From Chitinophagaceae bacterium (lineage in GTDB: Bacteria; Bacteroidota; Bacteroidia; Chitinophagales; Chitinophagaceae), in assembly GCA_019638595.1 (NCBI GenBank), contig JAHBTJ010000025.1, positions 1 to 64,000 on the forward strand: DNA of 64,000 bases, read 5' to 3'. The notes beneath the pieces were generated by a model, which searched no databases, was not told the origin of the DNA, and saw only the letters and a list, made by a program, of their open reading frames with translations. The position numbers and the translations under genes were made by a program. Positions 1-8,334 of this stretch are shown one piece after another (position 1 is the first letter of the stretch; every line of letters starts with the position of its first letter).

Positions 1-619
1 CATCGGATACCAGTACTGCGTAGCCCCGCTTTGCAATGTCATTAGCCCATGCGGCGCCTTCATAGTAATGTTCCTGATGCACCACCATGAGCGGATGCTG
101 CGTTCCGGATGTTTTTGTAATTTTCCTGGCGCCGAAGTATTTATTGCCGCCATGATCGTGAAAAGCAAGTATGCCCGGTAATTTACCCTTTGCATTTGCA
201 GGCTTTAACAGCAAAGCATACGTGGCTCTTCCATAAGGCAATTGCCATTGCAGTTCCTCTATTTTCAACCCGTCATATTCATAAGTGTTGAGGGTTGTAC
301 AAACAGGCGCTTTAATAGTGGGAACAGATAAACGCTCTATCACTTTTTGCCTTGCCGTTTTTTTCCACTTAGCTAAATCATTCCACTCATTGCGCCGGTA
401 AGAAAGCAGGGGCAATTCCTTTTCTGTCAGCCCCGCAGCCCATGGGCCATATAAACCGATCACACTAAGTGAGTCATCATCCGGCAGCATAGCAGGTTTG
501 TTTTCGGGAAGTAAAGCATTCGCAGCAGGGCGCGGAGAAAAAGGAAATGCATTTACCAGGCTGCCGGAGCCCAATCCTGTTAAAGCAGCTAATTTCAAAA
601 ACTGTCTTCTTTTGTTCAT
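1..619 (-). CDS. Secreted alpha/beta hydrolase (dienelactone-hydrolase type), 3' end outside window
   Basis: The gene runs off the left edge; 206 codons are visible from an ATG at 617-619. The product starts with a twin-arginine-like leader (MNKRRQFLKLAALTG), so export to the periplasm is expected. The visible part matches the N-terminal half of large secreted alpha/beta hydrolases (acetylxylan-esterase or dienelactone-hydrolase type), with a LPGILAFHDHGG stretch where the oxyanion region lies and a later RGYAVLVSD strand. The nucleophile elbow is beyond the edge, so activity cannot be judged. It lies 52 bp after the aldolase on the same strand and is probably the last visible gene of the agaS operon, perhaps removing acyl groups from imported glycans. 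The family call is fairly safe; the substrate is unknown. Confidence 0.75.
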   Translation of the reverse strand, partial: MNKRRQFLKLAALTGLGSGSLVNAFPFSPRPAANALLPENKPAMLPDDDSLSVIGLYGPWAAGLTEKELPLLSYRRNEWNDLAKWKKTARQKVIERLSVPTIKAPVCTTLNTYEYDGLKIEELQWQLPYGRATYALLLKPANAKGKLPGILAFHDHGGNKYFGARKITKTSGTQHPLMVVHQEHYYEGAAWANDIAKRGYAVLVSD

Positions 620-671
620 ATGTCGGTGATTTAAAAACCGTTACTGATCCGGGCACTTTAATACTGAACTA

Positions 672-1505
672 TCAGTTTTTCATAATAGCTAATTTATCTT
701 TTACCAGGTTTGACACTGCTGTAATTGCGGGGGGAAAAACCTTCCGCAAATCAATTTCGTCACTTGTAAGCAGGCAATCTTTTAACGTAGTCATAAATAT
801 ATTTTTAATTTCAGTAGCAAGATTGATTTTGCAGATACCTCTTTCAATGGCCTGCCTGAGACTGGCTGCCGGTATACCGGAGCCGCCATGTAGTACGAGT
901 GCCGCATCTGTTACTTTATTAATTTCCTGCAATCTTTCCAGGTCAAGTTTAGGTTCCTGTGTATAAAAGCCATGAGCCGAGCCTATCGCTACCGCTAAAG
1001 CATGAACGCCGGTTTGCTCCACAAAATATTTAGCTTCCCGGGGTTCTGTAAACCCGGTTTTTCCTGTTGACTGACCGAGCTTGGCCACATATCCAAGCTC
1101 CGCTTCCACATTGGCGTGGTAGCGTGCAGCTAATGTTACCACTTCTTTGGTAATGGCAATATTTTCTTCTATAGGCTTTTCGCTGGCATCTATCATTACA
1201 GAGTCGAAGCCAGCCTCCAAACAATCTTTTACCAGTTCATAAGTGTCTCCGTGATCCAGGTGTATCCATCCATCTACCTTATATTGTTTTAAAGCAGTCC
1301 GGGCCATGCTCACCGCCATCTCCAGCCCCATATATTCAATGGAACTACGGGTAAGCTGCAATATTACAGGCTGTTTTGCCTGCGAAGCTGCCAGCATAAT
1401 GCCCTTTAATGTTTCATAGTTATAAAAGTTAGTAGCTAATAAAGATGCTTTGCATTGCTGCATTGCTTTCAGCTTTTCTGTCATACTATTTGCCGGCATA
1501 TCCAA
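672..1505 (-). CDS. Class II fructose/tagatose-bisphosphate aldolase (GatY/KbaY type)
   Basis: This 277-residue protein is of normal length for metal-dependent class II aldolases, which split ketose-1,6-bisphosphates into dihydroxyacetone phosphate and glyceraldehyde-3-phosphate in the cytosol. The zinc and catalytic sites are visible: LDHGD (D84, H85), E136 in VEAELG, H178 in GSAHG and H206 in LHGGSG. The annotated start overlaps the upstream kinase by 20 bp; a downstream ATG (M8) would remove the overlap, so the exact start is open. Its position directly after a PfkB kinase and an AgaS-type isomerase points to tagatose-1,6-bisphosphate as substrate rather than housekeeping fructose-1,6-bisphosphate. 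That substrate choice is inference from context. Confidence 0.88.
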   Translation of the reverse strand: MDMPANSMTEKLKAMQQCKASLLATNFYNYETLKGIMLAASQAKQPVILQLTRSSIEYMGLEMAVSMARTALKQYKVDGWIHLDHGDTYELVKDCLEAGFDSVMIDASEKPIEENIAITKEVVTLAARYHANVEAELGYVAKLGQSTGKTGFTEPREAKYFVEQTGVHALAVAIGSAHGFYTQEPKLDLERLQEINKVTDAALVLHGGSGIPAASLRQAIERGICKINLATEIKNIFMTTLKDCLLTSDEIDLRKVFPPAITAVSNLVKDKLAIMKN

Positions 1506-2439
1506 ATTTTTCTTTTGCAGTCTTTAAAATATTCTCTTTATCCTTAAATGCGGTGGTGCCGCCGGCGGCAGTGGTAGAAATTGCCCCGACAACATTCCCA
1601 AACTCCTGGCATACTTCAATGGGCTGATGTTGTATAAATTTGTAAATAAACCCCGCGTTAAAGCTGTCGCCTGCCCCTATTGCATCCACCACATTATTAT
1701 TTAAAAAAGCAGGTTGAAAAAAAGTTTTTCCTTTCCAAAAGGATGTAGAACCTTTATTGCCTTGTTTCACTACTACTACGTTAGCAAAACCGGCAATTTG
1801 CGCTATAGCTTTTTCCACAGAGGAGCAGTTGGTGATCTGCAACAGCTCTGTTTCATTTGGAAGGAAAATGTTAACATGAGGTAAGATAGCTGCCAGGTCA
1901 ATATTCCATTTTTCCGCAGGATCCCATTGCATGTCAAACGAAGTGGTGAGCCCGTGTTTTTTAGCTTCTTTAAAAATGGCAGCGATATCTTTTTGAATTC
2001 CTTTTTGTATAAAAAAAGAAGAGAAATGCAAATGGGAAGAACGTTTAATGATGTCCCAGTTAATATCTTCAATAGTTAAGTGCTCCATTGCGCCGGGATG
2101 TGTTACCATCGCCCTGTCTTCCCCAAAATTCAATACAATGGTTGCGCCTGTACATAATTCATCCTGCTGTTTAATGGCACTCGTGTCAACTTTACTGCCA
2201 TTCAGTGTTTGCATCACCATATCGCCAAAAATGTCGCTGCCCAGTTTTCCGATGAAAGCCACGCTTGCCCCGAGGCTGCTGAGGTTACTGGCAAAAATAG
2301 CAGAGGAGCTCCCCATGGTCACGTTCATTTGTTTCGCCAGGATCTCCTTCCCCATTTCAGGAAAGGAATCATTATGATTCAGGATAATATCTATATTGAG
2401 CTCCCCGATCACGGAAACATCAAACTGTTTATTTTTCAT
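1486..2439 (-). CDS. PfkB-family sugar kinase, probable tagatose-6-phosphate kinase
   Basis: This 317-residue ribokinase-like (PfkB) protein has the N-terminal substrate-binding segment (GSSSAIFASNLSSLG, about 43-57) and the C-terminal anion-hole signature DAIGAGDSFNAGF (252-264), with D258 as the expected catalytic base. It phosphorylates a sugar or sugar phosphate with ATP in the cytosol. It overlaps agaS by 11 bp and the aldolase by 20 bp, so the three are translationally coupled. Between an AgaS homologue and a class II aldolase the simplest role is tagatose-6-P to tagatose-1,6-bisP. PfkB proteins are hard to assign by sequence alone; fructokinase or another ketose kinase activity is possible. 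Confidence 0.85.
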   Translation of the reverse strand: MKNKQFDVSVIGELNIDIILNHNDSFPEMGKEILAKQMNVTMGSSSAIFASNLSSLGASVAFIGKLGSDIFGDMVMQTLNGSKVDTSAIKQQDELCTGATIVLNFGEDRAMVTHPGAMEHLTIEDINWDIIKRSSHLHFSSFFIQKGIQKDIAAIFKEAKKHGLTTSFDMQWDPAEKWNIDLAAILPHVNIFLPNETELLQITNCSSVEKAIAQIAGFANVVVVKQGNKGSTSFWKGKTFFQPAFLNNNVVDAIGAGDSFNAGFIYKFIQHQPIEVCQEFGNVVGAISTTAAGGTTAFKDKENILKTAKEKFGYAGK

Positions 2440-3652
2440 GTTTAAAAGGATAGATAGTTACGCCTTTTACGACACGGGTTATTGTTTCATTTTCTGAAGG
2501 ATTGTCCGGAGTAAGCCCCAATTCCAGCGATTTGTACCATCCCAGTATCTGGGCAGGCAGAACACTGCACACCGATAAAAACTCTTCCTCAATAGTCTGG
2601 TCATTGGGAGATAATACTATCTGCAGATCCAGCTCCATATCCTTTCTGGCAGTTTCAGCAATGCCAATGCTGAATAATCCTTTTTCGCCTGACGTAATTG
2701 ATTTTACAAGATCCTGTTCGTACTGATGCACATATCCGTTATTTGAAAACAGGTATACTAACAGGGTAGAAGCATCAATAACGGCTTTAGGCCCGTGCCT
2801 GAAGCCAAGAAAAGAATCGAATTTACAGATCACCTTGCCGCCGGTAAGTTCCTGTAGCTTTAAATCAGATTCATTGGCCACAGAGCGAAGCGGGCCGGAA
2901 CCGAGGAACACGGCTCTTTGAAAATGAAGCCTCGCAACCGCTCTTAATTTCTCACTGTAATTATTCAGGATATTGGTTGCATATACCGATAGTTGCTGAA
3001 CCGTTCCTTCAAGATCTTCAATTTCTTTTATCCTTGAAATCAATAATCCTGCGAGGAGCATCGAAGTAAAGCTCCCGGTCATCACCAGGCTCTGATCATC
3101 ACTTTCGGGTGGCAGTAGAAATATACATGCAGGGTGAACGCTTTTGGCCAGTGCAAGCTTGCCCGAAGGATTACAGGTAATGATCAAATGAAAAATTTTT
3201 TTACATAATCCGTTGGCAAGGTTTACCGCAGCCACACTCTCCGGACTGTCGCCAGATCGGGCAAAAGATATTAATAATACAACCTGGTCGGTAAAATAAT
3301 GTGCAGGGTGGGAAATAAGATCAGTTGTGGCAATGGCTACCGTATTTTTCCGGGTATTTTTTTGAAATGGCCCCTGCAGCGCACTTCCTATGAACGCAGA
3401 TGTACCGGCGCCGGTTAAAATTACTGTGAGCGCTTCCTGTTGATAAGCTTCGTTTAAAAACGACTCAAGCGCTTCCTTTCGTTTTTTTACCAGTTGCCAG
3501 GTGCTTGTCCAGAGTAAGGGCTGTTGAGTAATTTCTTTGGCGGTAAAATAGCCGCCGTTATTTTTTAATGTTTCTAATTCAAATCCTAAAAGCTTTTTAA
3601 CCGAATCAGAGGTATCCGGGGAAGCAGGTATTTTGGATGAATTTATTTTCAT
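2429..3652 (-). CDS. agaS: AgaS-type SIS-domain sugar isomerase/deaminase
   Basis: This 407-residue protein has two SIS (sugar isomerase) domains. The first has LTGAGTSAFIG (79-89) and the Ser-rich phosphosugar loop SFARSGDSPE (129-138); the second has GSGPLRSVANES (251-262) and FRHGPK (284-289). This arrangement is typical of AgaS, which converts galactosamine-6-phosphate to tagatose-6-phosphate plus ammonia in N-acetylgalactosamine catabolism; glucosamine synthase relatives carry an extra glutaminase domain that is absent here. It is the first gene of the leftward operon agaS-kinase-aldolase-hydrolase and is divergent from the DeoR regulator. No NagA/AgaA-type deacetylase is present in the window, so the acetyl group must be removed elsewhere. 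Confidence 0.85.
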   Translation of the reverse strand: MKINSSKIPASPDTSDSVKKLLGFELETLKNNGGYFTAKEITQQPLLWTSTWQLVKKRKEALESFLNEAYQQEALTVILTGAGTSAFIGSALQGPFQKNTRKNTVAIATTDLISHPAHYFTDQVVLLISFARSGDSPESVAAVNLANGLCKKIFHLIITCNPSGKLALAKSVHPACIFLLPPESDDQSLVMTGSFTSMLLAGLLISRIKEIEDLEGTVQQLSVYATNILNNYSEKLRAVARLHFQRAVFLGSGPLRSVANESDLKLQELTGGKVICKFDSFLGFRHGPKAVIDASTLLVYLFSNNGYVHQYEQDLVKSITSGEKGLFSIGIAETARKDMELDLQIVLSPNDQTIEEEFLSVCSVLPAQILGWYKSLELGLTPDNPSENETITRVVKGVTIYPFKHEK

Positions 3653-3670
3653 TTCATTTCGTTATTGTGT

Positions 3671-3678
3671 CAAAAATA
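3671..3678 (-). promoter_or_regulatory. Probable promoter -7 box for the agaS operon
   Basis: On the minus strand this reads TATTTTTG, an exact match to the Bacteroidota -7 consensus TAnnTTTG, 18 nt before the agaS ATG. No clear TTTG -33 box is visible 19-21 nt upstream. A perfect palindrome TTTCGAAA lies further upstream at 3716-3723 and could bind a regulator. Confidence 0.4.
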
Positions 3679-3775
3679 AATATTTCCTTTCATTACATCT
3701 ATTTTTGTTTTTTAGTTTCGAAAGCTATCTTTATTTTGTAGCCGTATCGCGAACAGCAGGAGTGCTTATTTTTAT

Positions 3776-3980
3776 ATGAAAAGAAATAACAACCGTCGTC
3801 AATGTGTAAAAACAGTAGCTTCAGGGCTTGGGCTGTTATCCTTATCTTCCCTGGTTCATGCCGGGGAGCAGCATACGGAAAAAAAGAAGATCGTTTGTGT
3901 AGGCGGGCATAGAGGGAAAATCTCATGCTGAAGCTTTTGTGAAGCTAAATGGAAGAACGCAGGGTGGCTCAATTGATTGA
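3776..3980 (+). pseudogene. Remnant of a secreted PIG-L-type deacetylase, middle deleted
   Basis: An ATG at 3776 opens a 51-codon frame with a Tat-like leader (MKRNNNRRQCVKTVASGLG) followed by KKKIVCVGGH. This is how PIG-L family N-acetyl-glucosaminyl deacetylases begin, but the metal-binding HPDDPE motif that should follow is missing: the text breaks after GGH and stops at 3929-3931. In the +1 frame a short piece (3921-3980, SHAEAFVKLNGRT and so on, to a TGA) looks like the AEAF end of the same family. The simplest reading is an internal deletion fusing N- and C-terminal ends. It sits between agaS and the DeoR gene, so a deacetylase may once have belonged to this locus. The C-terminal assignment is the weaker part. 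Confidence 0.6.
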
Positions 3981-4075
3981 GTTGTTTAGCGCTTAGTGTT
4001 TTTATTTCCAGGTTACATCGGATATTTACAATTGTATAGGCTGTAACAACAATAGTTCCTAATAAATATCATCTC

Positions 4076-4855
4076 ATGAGAAAAGCAGGAGAAATATCTA
4101 CCGTTCAGCGCAGGGTACTCATTCTTAATAAACTGGAAGCGAACGGGCAGGTTGATGTGCTTTCCCTAAGTAAAGCGCTAAATGTGAGTGAGGTAACTAT
4201 AAGGAATGATCTGAAACGGCTGGAAGAAAAGAACGCCCTCATACGTGCAAGGGGAGGCGCATTTAAAATTGAAAGGGTTGGAATGGACTTCACGCTTTCG
4301 GATAAGAATAAGCAGCACAACGAACAAAAAAGACGCATTGGAAAAGCTGCAGCAGGCCTGATAGAAGAAGGTGATACTATTATACTTGATTCCGGAACTA
4401 CCACGCTGGAAATTGCCAGGAATTTAGCAGGTATAGGAGAGCTCACGGTAATTACCAATGCGTTGAATATTGCTAACCAGTTAGCCGAGCATCCTAAAGT
4501 AAATATCATTATTCCCGGTGGATTTCTCCGGAAAAATTCACTATCTCTGATTGGCACTACGGCTGAAGAAAGTTTTAAGAATTATTTCTGTGATAAATTG
4601 TTTCTTGCAGTAGACGGCTTTAGTGTCAATTACGGGCTTTCTACTCCCAATGTGGAAGAAGCTCATTTGAACAGGATGATGATGTCCATCTCAAAGCAGG
4701 TTATAGTGGTGGCTGATTCCAGTAAATTTCACAAAAGGAGCTTTGCATTTATCGCACCCATCGCAGATATTGATGCGCTCATAACAGATAACGGGATCCC
4801 CGTAGAAGATCAAAAGAAGCTGGAGGGAGCAGGCATTAAAGTCATTATTGCCTAG
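4076..4855 (+). CDS. DeoR/AgaR-family transcriptional regulator
   Basis: This 259-residue regulator has an N-terminal DeoR helix-turn-helix (about 8-60, with LSKALNVSEVTIRNDLKRLEE) followed by the conserved RGGA hinge and a DeoR sensor domain with the phosphosugar-binding loop DSGTTTLEIARNL (about 102-114). DeoR proteins are cytosolic, usually repressors released by a phosphorylated sugar intermediate. It is divergent from agaS and upstream of susC, so it probably controls the amino-sugar catabolic operon and perhaps the SusC cluster. GTTTCGAA-containing sites occur in both flanking intergenic regions (3715-3724 and 5024-5031). The family is certain; the effector is inferred. Confidence 0.9.
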   Translation: MRKAGEISTVQRRVLILNKLEANGQVDVLSLSKALNVSEVTIRNDLKRLEEKNALIRARGGAFKIERVGMDFTLSDKNKQHNEQKRRIGKAAAGLIEEGDTIILDSGTTTLEIARNLAGIGELTVITNALNIANQLAEHPKVNIIIPGGFLRKNSLSLIGTTAEESFKNYFCDKLFLAVDGFSVNYGLSTPNVEEAHLNRMMMSISKQVIVVADSSKFHKRSFAFIAPIADIDALITDNGIPVEDQKKLEGAGIKVIIA

Positions 4856-5131
4856 CTGTTATTATGTGAATAGTGAAACGTCAAACATGAGAGGCGGTAC
4901 CTTGACACTGTAACCTGAAACCTGTAACCTGATCCCTTCCCCCTTACCATAAGCAAATGATCCTGTAATGCCGGAAGGTATTATTTTTTTTATAATACTC
5001 CCCTTCGTAAATAGAAAAGAAAGGTTTCGAAGTTATTTATTTTTCATTTCATATTTTTTTCTATATTCGTTCTATGCTTTACGTTTTGATACTGATTAAA
5101 AAACAAAAGCTAACAAACTAAAACAACTTTT
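4856..5131 (+). promoter_or_regulatory. Intergenic region with short direct repeat and probable susC promoter
   Basis: This 276-bp gap precedes susC. It holds two copies of CTGTAACCTG (4908-4917 and 4922-4931), a 14-nt-period direct repeat of unknown role. Near susC there is TATATTCG (5062-5069), one base off the Bacteroidota -7 consensus TAnnTTTG, about 60 nt before the ATG and preceded by a T/C-rich tract. A half-palindrome GTTTCGAA (5024-5031) resembles the palindrome in front of agaS. The promoter call is tentative. Confidence 0.3.
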
Positions 5132-8100
5132 ATGAAGCGTATTGGGTTAATCATTTTATATGCATTAGCATGCCTGCCATTCGGTTATACTCAAAGCCGG
5201 GTGGTTACCGGCCGGGTAACAGATGAGGAAAAAGGCACGCCGCTGCCCGGTGTATCCATCTCGGTAAAAGGCGACAAAACAGGTACCGCCACCGGTGCGG
5301 ATGGCAAATTTTCAATCAGCGCTCCTGCCAGGGGAACGCTTGTATTTTCGTCTGTAGGATATACCACTAAAGAAGAGGCAATAAATGGCCGCACAGAGAT
5401 GGATATAGTGCTGACCGCCGAAAATGCCGCACTAAATGAGGTAGTAGTGGTGGGATATGGAAAAGAGAAAAAGATAAATGTAATTGGATCGGTAGCTACC
5501 GTTTCAGGCAAAGACATCGTTTCAGCGCCTGTTTCAAGCGTTTCCAACTCCCTGGCAGGGCGGCTGCCGGGCGCTATTGTTCAACAAAGATCAGGGGAGC
5601 CCGGTGCGGATGCAGCTTCAATACTTATAAGAGGCGCCAGCACGCTCGGCAATGCTTCTCCATTGGTCATTATTGATGGTATCCCGGGGCGTGATGCCAA
5701 TACCAATCAAACCACCAACGATTACGGCACCCAGATAGTAGATGGAAGCGCGGGGCGGGATCTGAACTCAATTAATCCGGAAGATATTGAAAGTATCAGC
5801 GTTTTAAAAGATGCATCCGCAGCCATTTACGGGGCAAGGGCTGCCAACGGTGTTATACTGATCACTACAAAACGCGGAAAAACCGACAGTCCTCCCAACT
5901 TCAGTTATTCTTTTTATACCGGGTTCCTGTCGCCGATCTCTTTACCTAAAATGGCCGATGCCGCAACCTATGCACAGATGCTGCGCGAAATGGAAACTTA
6001 TAAAGGCGTTGATCCCTCAAATTTGACTTATACAGCAGAAGATGTGGAAAAGTTCAAATCCGGTAAATACCCCTGGACGCATCCCAATACGGATTGGTTC
6101 GGCATTACGCTGAAAGACCATAGTAAAACCCAGAATCATAATTTTTCGGTGAACGGCGGCACTAAAACAGTTAATTATTTTGTGTCTTTCGGCACCCAGT
6201 ATGCAGATGGCATATACAGAGATGATAATGCTAAGAAGTTCAACAGGTATAACCTAAGGGCTAATATTGATATTAAAATCAATAAATACCTCAACGTTGG
6301 GCTTGATATGGATGGCTCGCAGGAAAACAGGATGGGGCCATCGCTTGATGCACAAACCATATTTAATGTTATTAACCAGAATAAACCTACCAGAACGTCC
6401 ACCTTCCCAAATGGAATGCCTGGTACCGGCGCTTTCGGGGCTTCTTATCAGCCTTTGCTGCGTTCTACGCTTGAGGGCGGTTTTGATGATGATAAACGTT
6501 ACAGGAGTAATAATAAAATTAATGCGCTTTTAAAGATCCCCGGTGTGGAAGGATTGACCGTATCCAGCTACTTCGCGTATGATATTTTCTTTGGTAAAAG
6601 AAAATATTTTGATCACCCCGTTACAGGATATACTTTGGATAAAGCGGGCTATCTGGCCGCAGGCAACGATGGAAGTGAGGATGGATCTGCATTTCTTATT
6701 GCAAGTTCCGATAATTACGATCCCCAGCTAACAAACTCGTATAATAATACCGCCGCTAAAACTTTTAATGCACGGCTGAATTATGATAAAACCATTAATG
6801 ATGCCCACAATATCAGCGCGTTTATTGCTTACGAAAGCTCTGAATCCAATGGTATAGGCATTACGGCTTTTCGCAGGTATTTTAACAGCACCCAGCTTCC
6901 TTACCTGTTTGCGGGTGGCGACGAGCTGAAGGATAATTCAGAATATGTTACGCTGGATGCCCGCGTTAATTATTTTGGAAGAATAAGCTACAACTACAAG
7001 CAAACCTACCTGCTGCAGTTTGCTTTCCGAAGGGATGGATCTTTGAGATTCTCAAAAGAAAGCGGGCGTTGGGGCAACTTCCCGAGTGTTCTTGCCGGAT
7101 GGGTGCTGTCCAACGAAAAGTTCTGGAGCGATAATGTTAAGTTCATGGATTACCTGAAATTAAAGGCCTCCTGGGGCAGGTTAGGGAATGATCTTGTGCC
7201 GCCTTTTCAATACCTGGCTTCCTATGCCTATGGAACAGGGGGCGTGTTTGGAACCAACGGGAGCTATCTTCCCGGTCTGTATCAATCCAATGCCCCGAAC
7301 CCATATATAACATGGGAAGTTGCCAATGTGTACAATGTTGGATTTGAATCGCAGATGTTTGATCACCGTTTGACCTTCAATGCAGATTTCTTTTACCAAA
7401 GAAGGAATAACATTCTTATTAAAAGAAATGCTTCTGTGCCTGCCTTTACCGGTATAGTGTTGCCCGACCAGAATTTTGGCATCGTGGAAAACAGGGGATT
7501 TGAAGTGGAGCTGGGGTATAACGGCAAGGTAAATAAAGATTTTGCTTATTCCATTAATGGCAATGTAGCTTTTGCGCGTAACAAAATTGTGGAGTTTGAT
7601 GAGCCGCCGGTAACTGTGCCCTGGCAAAAGCTTACCGGGCATCCCATGGAAGCAACCCTGTTATATGAATCCGCCGGGATTTTCAGGGATGTTGACCAGG
7701 TAAATAAAACACCCCATGTTTCCGGAGCGATCCCGGGAGATGTTATTATCAAAGATCAGAATGGCGATAATGTTATTGACGAAAGCGACCGGATCATCTA
7801 TGACAAGACCACCAATCCTGAGGTTACCTATGGAATATCTTTAAATCTGAGGTACAAAGGCTTTGGATTAAGCGCACTGGTAAACGGGGCCGGAACTGCC
7901 TGGGTAAGGATGCTGGGCTCACAGCAGGGCTCTGCCGGCGATTATTACCAGTTTCATGCCGATGGCAGATGGACACCTGATAATATTGATGCAACCAAAC
8001 CAAGAGCATATGATGGATTCTCAACGTACTGGAGGGGAAAGTATCCTACCGATCTGGAATACCAGAACCAAAACTATGCAAGGCTAAAAAATGTGCAGAT

Positions 8101-8293
8101 CAGCTATACATTCCCGCGTTCTGTTTTTAAACTCGATCTCATCAGGGAAATACAGTTGTATGTTTCCGGGCAGAACCTGTGTTTGATCTACTCCTCTAAA
8201 AACAGGATATGGGATCCGGAGTTTAGCGGTGTAAGAGACAATTATCCTTTAATGAGGGTAATGTCTTTAGGAGCAAGAGTGTCTTTCCAGTAA
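5132..8293 (+). CDS. SusC/RagA-family TonB-dependent outer-membrane transporter
   Basis: This 1053-residue protein has the usual SusC layout: a signal peptide (MKRIGLIILYALACLPFGYTQ), a carboxypeptidase-regulatory-like domain (about 23-105, GRVTDEEKGTPLPGVSISV), a TonB box-like stretch before GYGKEKKINVIGSV, a plug domain (ILIRGASTLGNASPLVIIDG) and a long beta-barrel ending in a C-terminal aromatic residue (VSFQ). SusC proteins import oligosaccharides across the outer membrane, powered by TonB and capped by a SusD lipoprotein. The susD partner begins 42 bp downstream. Nearby GH20, AgaS and aldolase genes suggest an amino-sugar-containing oligosaccharide as cargo. It carries no N-terminal anti-sigma-interacting (STN) extension, so sigma-factor signalling is not indicated. 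Confidence 0.95.
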   Translation: MKRIGLIILYALACLPFGYTQSRVVTGRVTDEEKGTPLPGVSISVKGDKTGTATGADGKFSISAPARGTLVFSSVGYTTKEEAINGRTEMDIVLTAENAALNEVVVVGYGKEKKINVIGSVATVSGKDIVSAPVSSVSNSLAGRLPGAIVQQRSGEPGADAASILIRGASTLGNASPLVIIDGIPGRDANTNQTTNDYGTQIVDGSAGRDLNSINPEDIESISVLKDASAAIYGARAANGVILITTKRGKTDSPPNFSYSFYTGFLSPISLPKMADAATYAQMLREMETYKGVDPSNLTYTAEDVEKFKSGKYPWTHPNTDWFGITLKDHSKTQNHNFSVNGGTKTVNYFVSFGTQYADGIYRDDNAKKFNRYNLRANIDIKINKYLNVGLDMDGSQENRMGPSLDAQTIFNVINQNKPTRTSTFPNGMPGTGAFGASYQPLLRSTLEGGFDDDKRYRSNNKINALLKIPGVEGLTVSSYFAYDIFFGKRKYFDHPVTGYTLDKAGYLAAGNDGSEDGSAFLIASSDNYDPQLTNSYNNTAAKTFNARLNYDKTINDAHNISAFIAYESSESNGIGITAFRRYFNSTQLPYLFAGGDELKDNSEYVTLDARVNYFGRISYNYKQTYLLQFAFRRDGSLRFSKESGRWGNFPSVLAGWVLSNEKFWSDNVKFMDYLKLKASWGRLGNDLVPPFQYLASYAYGTGGVFGTNGSYLPGLYQSNAPNPYITWEVANVYNVGFESQMFDHRLTFNADFFYQRRNNILIKRNASVPAFTGIVLPDQNFGIVENRGFEVELGYNGKVNKDFAYSINGNVAFARNKIVEFDEPPVTVPWQKLTGHPMEATLLYESAGIFRDVDQVNKTPHVSGAIPGDVIIKDQNGDNVIDESDRIIYDKTTNPEVTYGISLNLRYKGFGLSALVNGAGTAWVRMLGSQQGSAGDYYQFHADGRWTPDNIDATKPRAYDGFSTYWRGKYPTDLEYQNQNYARLKNVQISYTFPRSVFKLDLIREIQLYVSGQNLCLIYSSKNRIWDPEFSGVRDNYPLMRVMSLGARVSFQ

Positions 8294-8334
8294 GCAGCAG
8301 AGATGAGCATGTTTTAAAATTATAAAAAACAGGT

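Noticed and set aside
3699-3926. Minus-strand frame of 75 codons upstream of agaS
   Set aside because: It is antisense to the deacetylase remnant and shows no family features.
7181-7642. Antisense open frame of 153 codons inside the SusC gene
   Set aside because: It lies wholly within a well-supported gene, has no family features and no start context.
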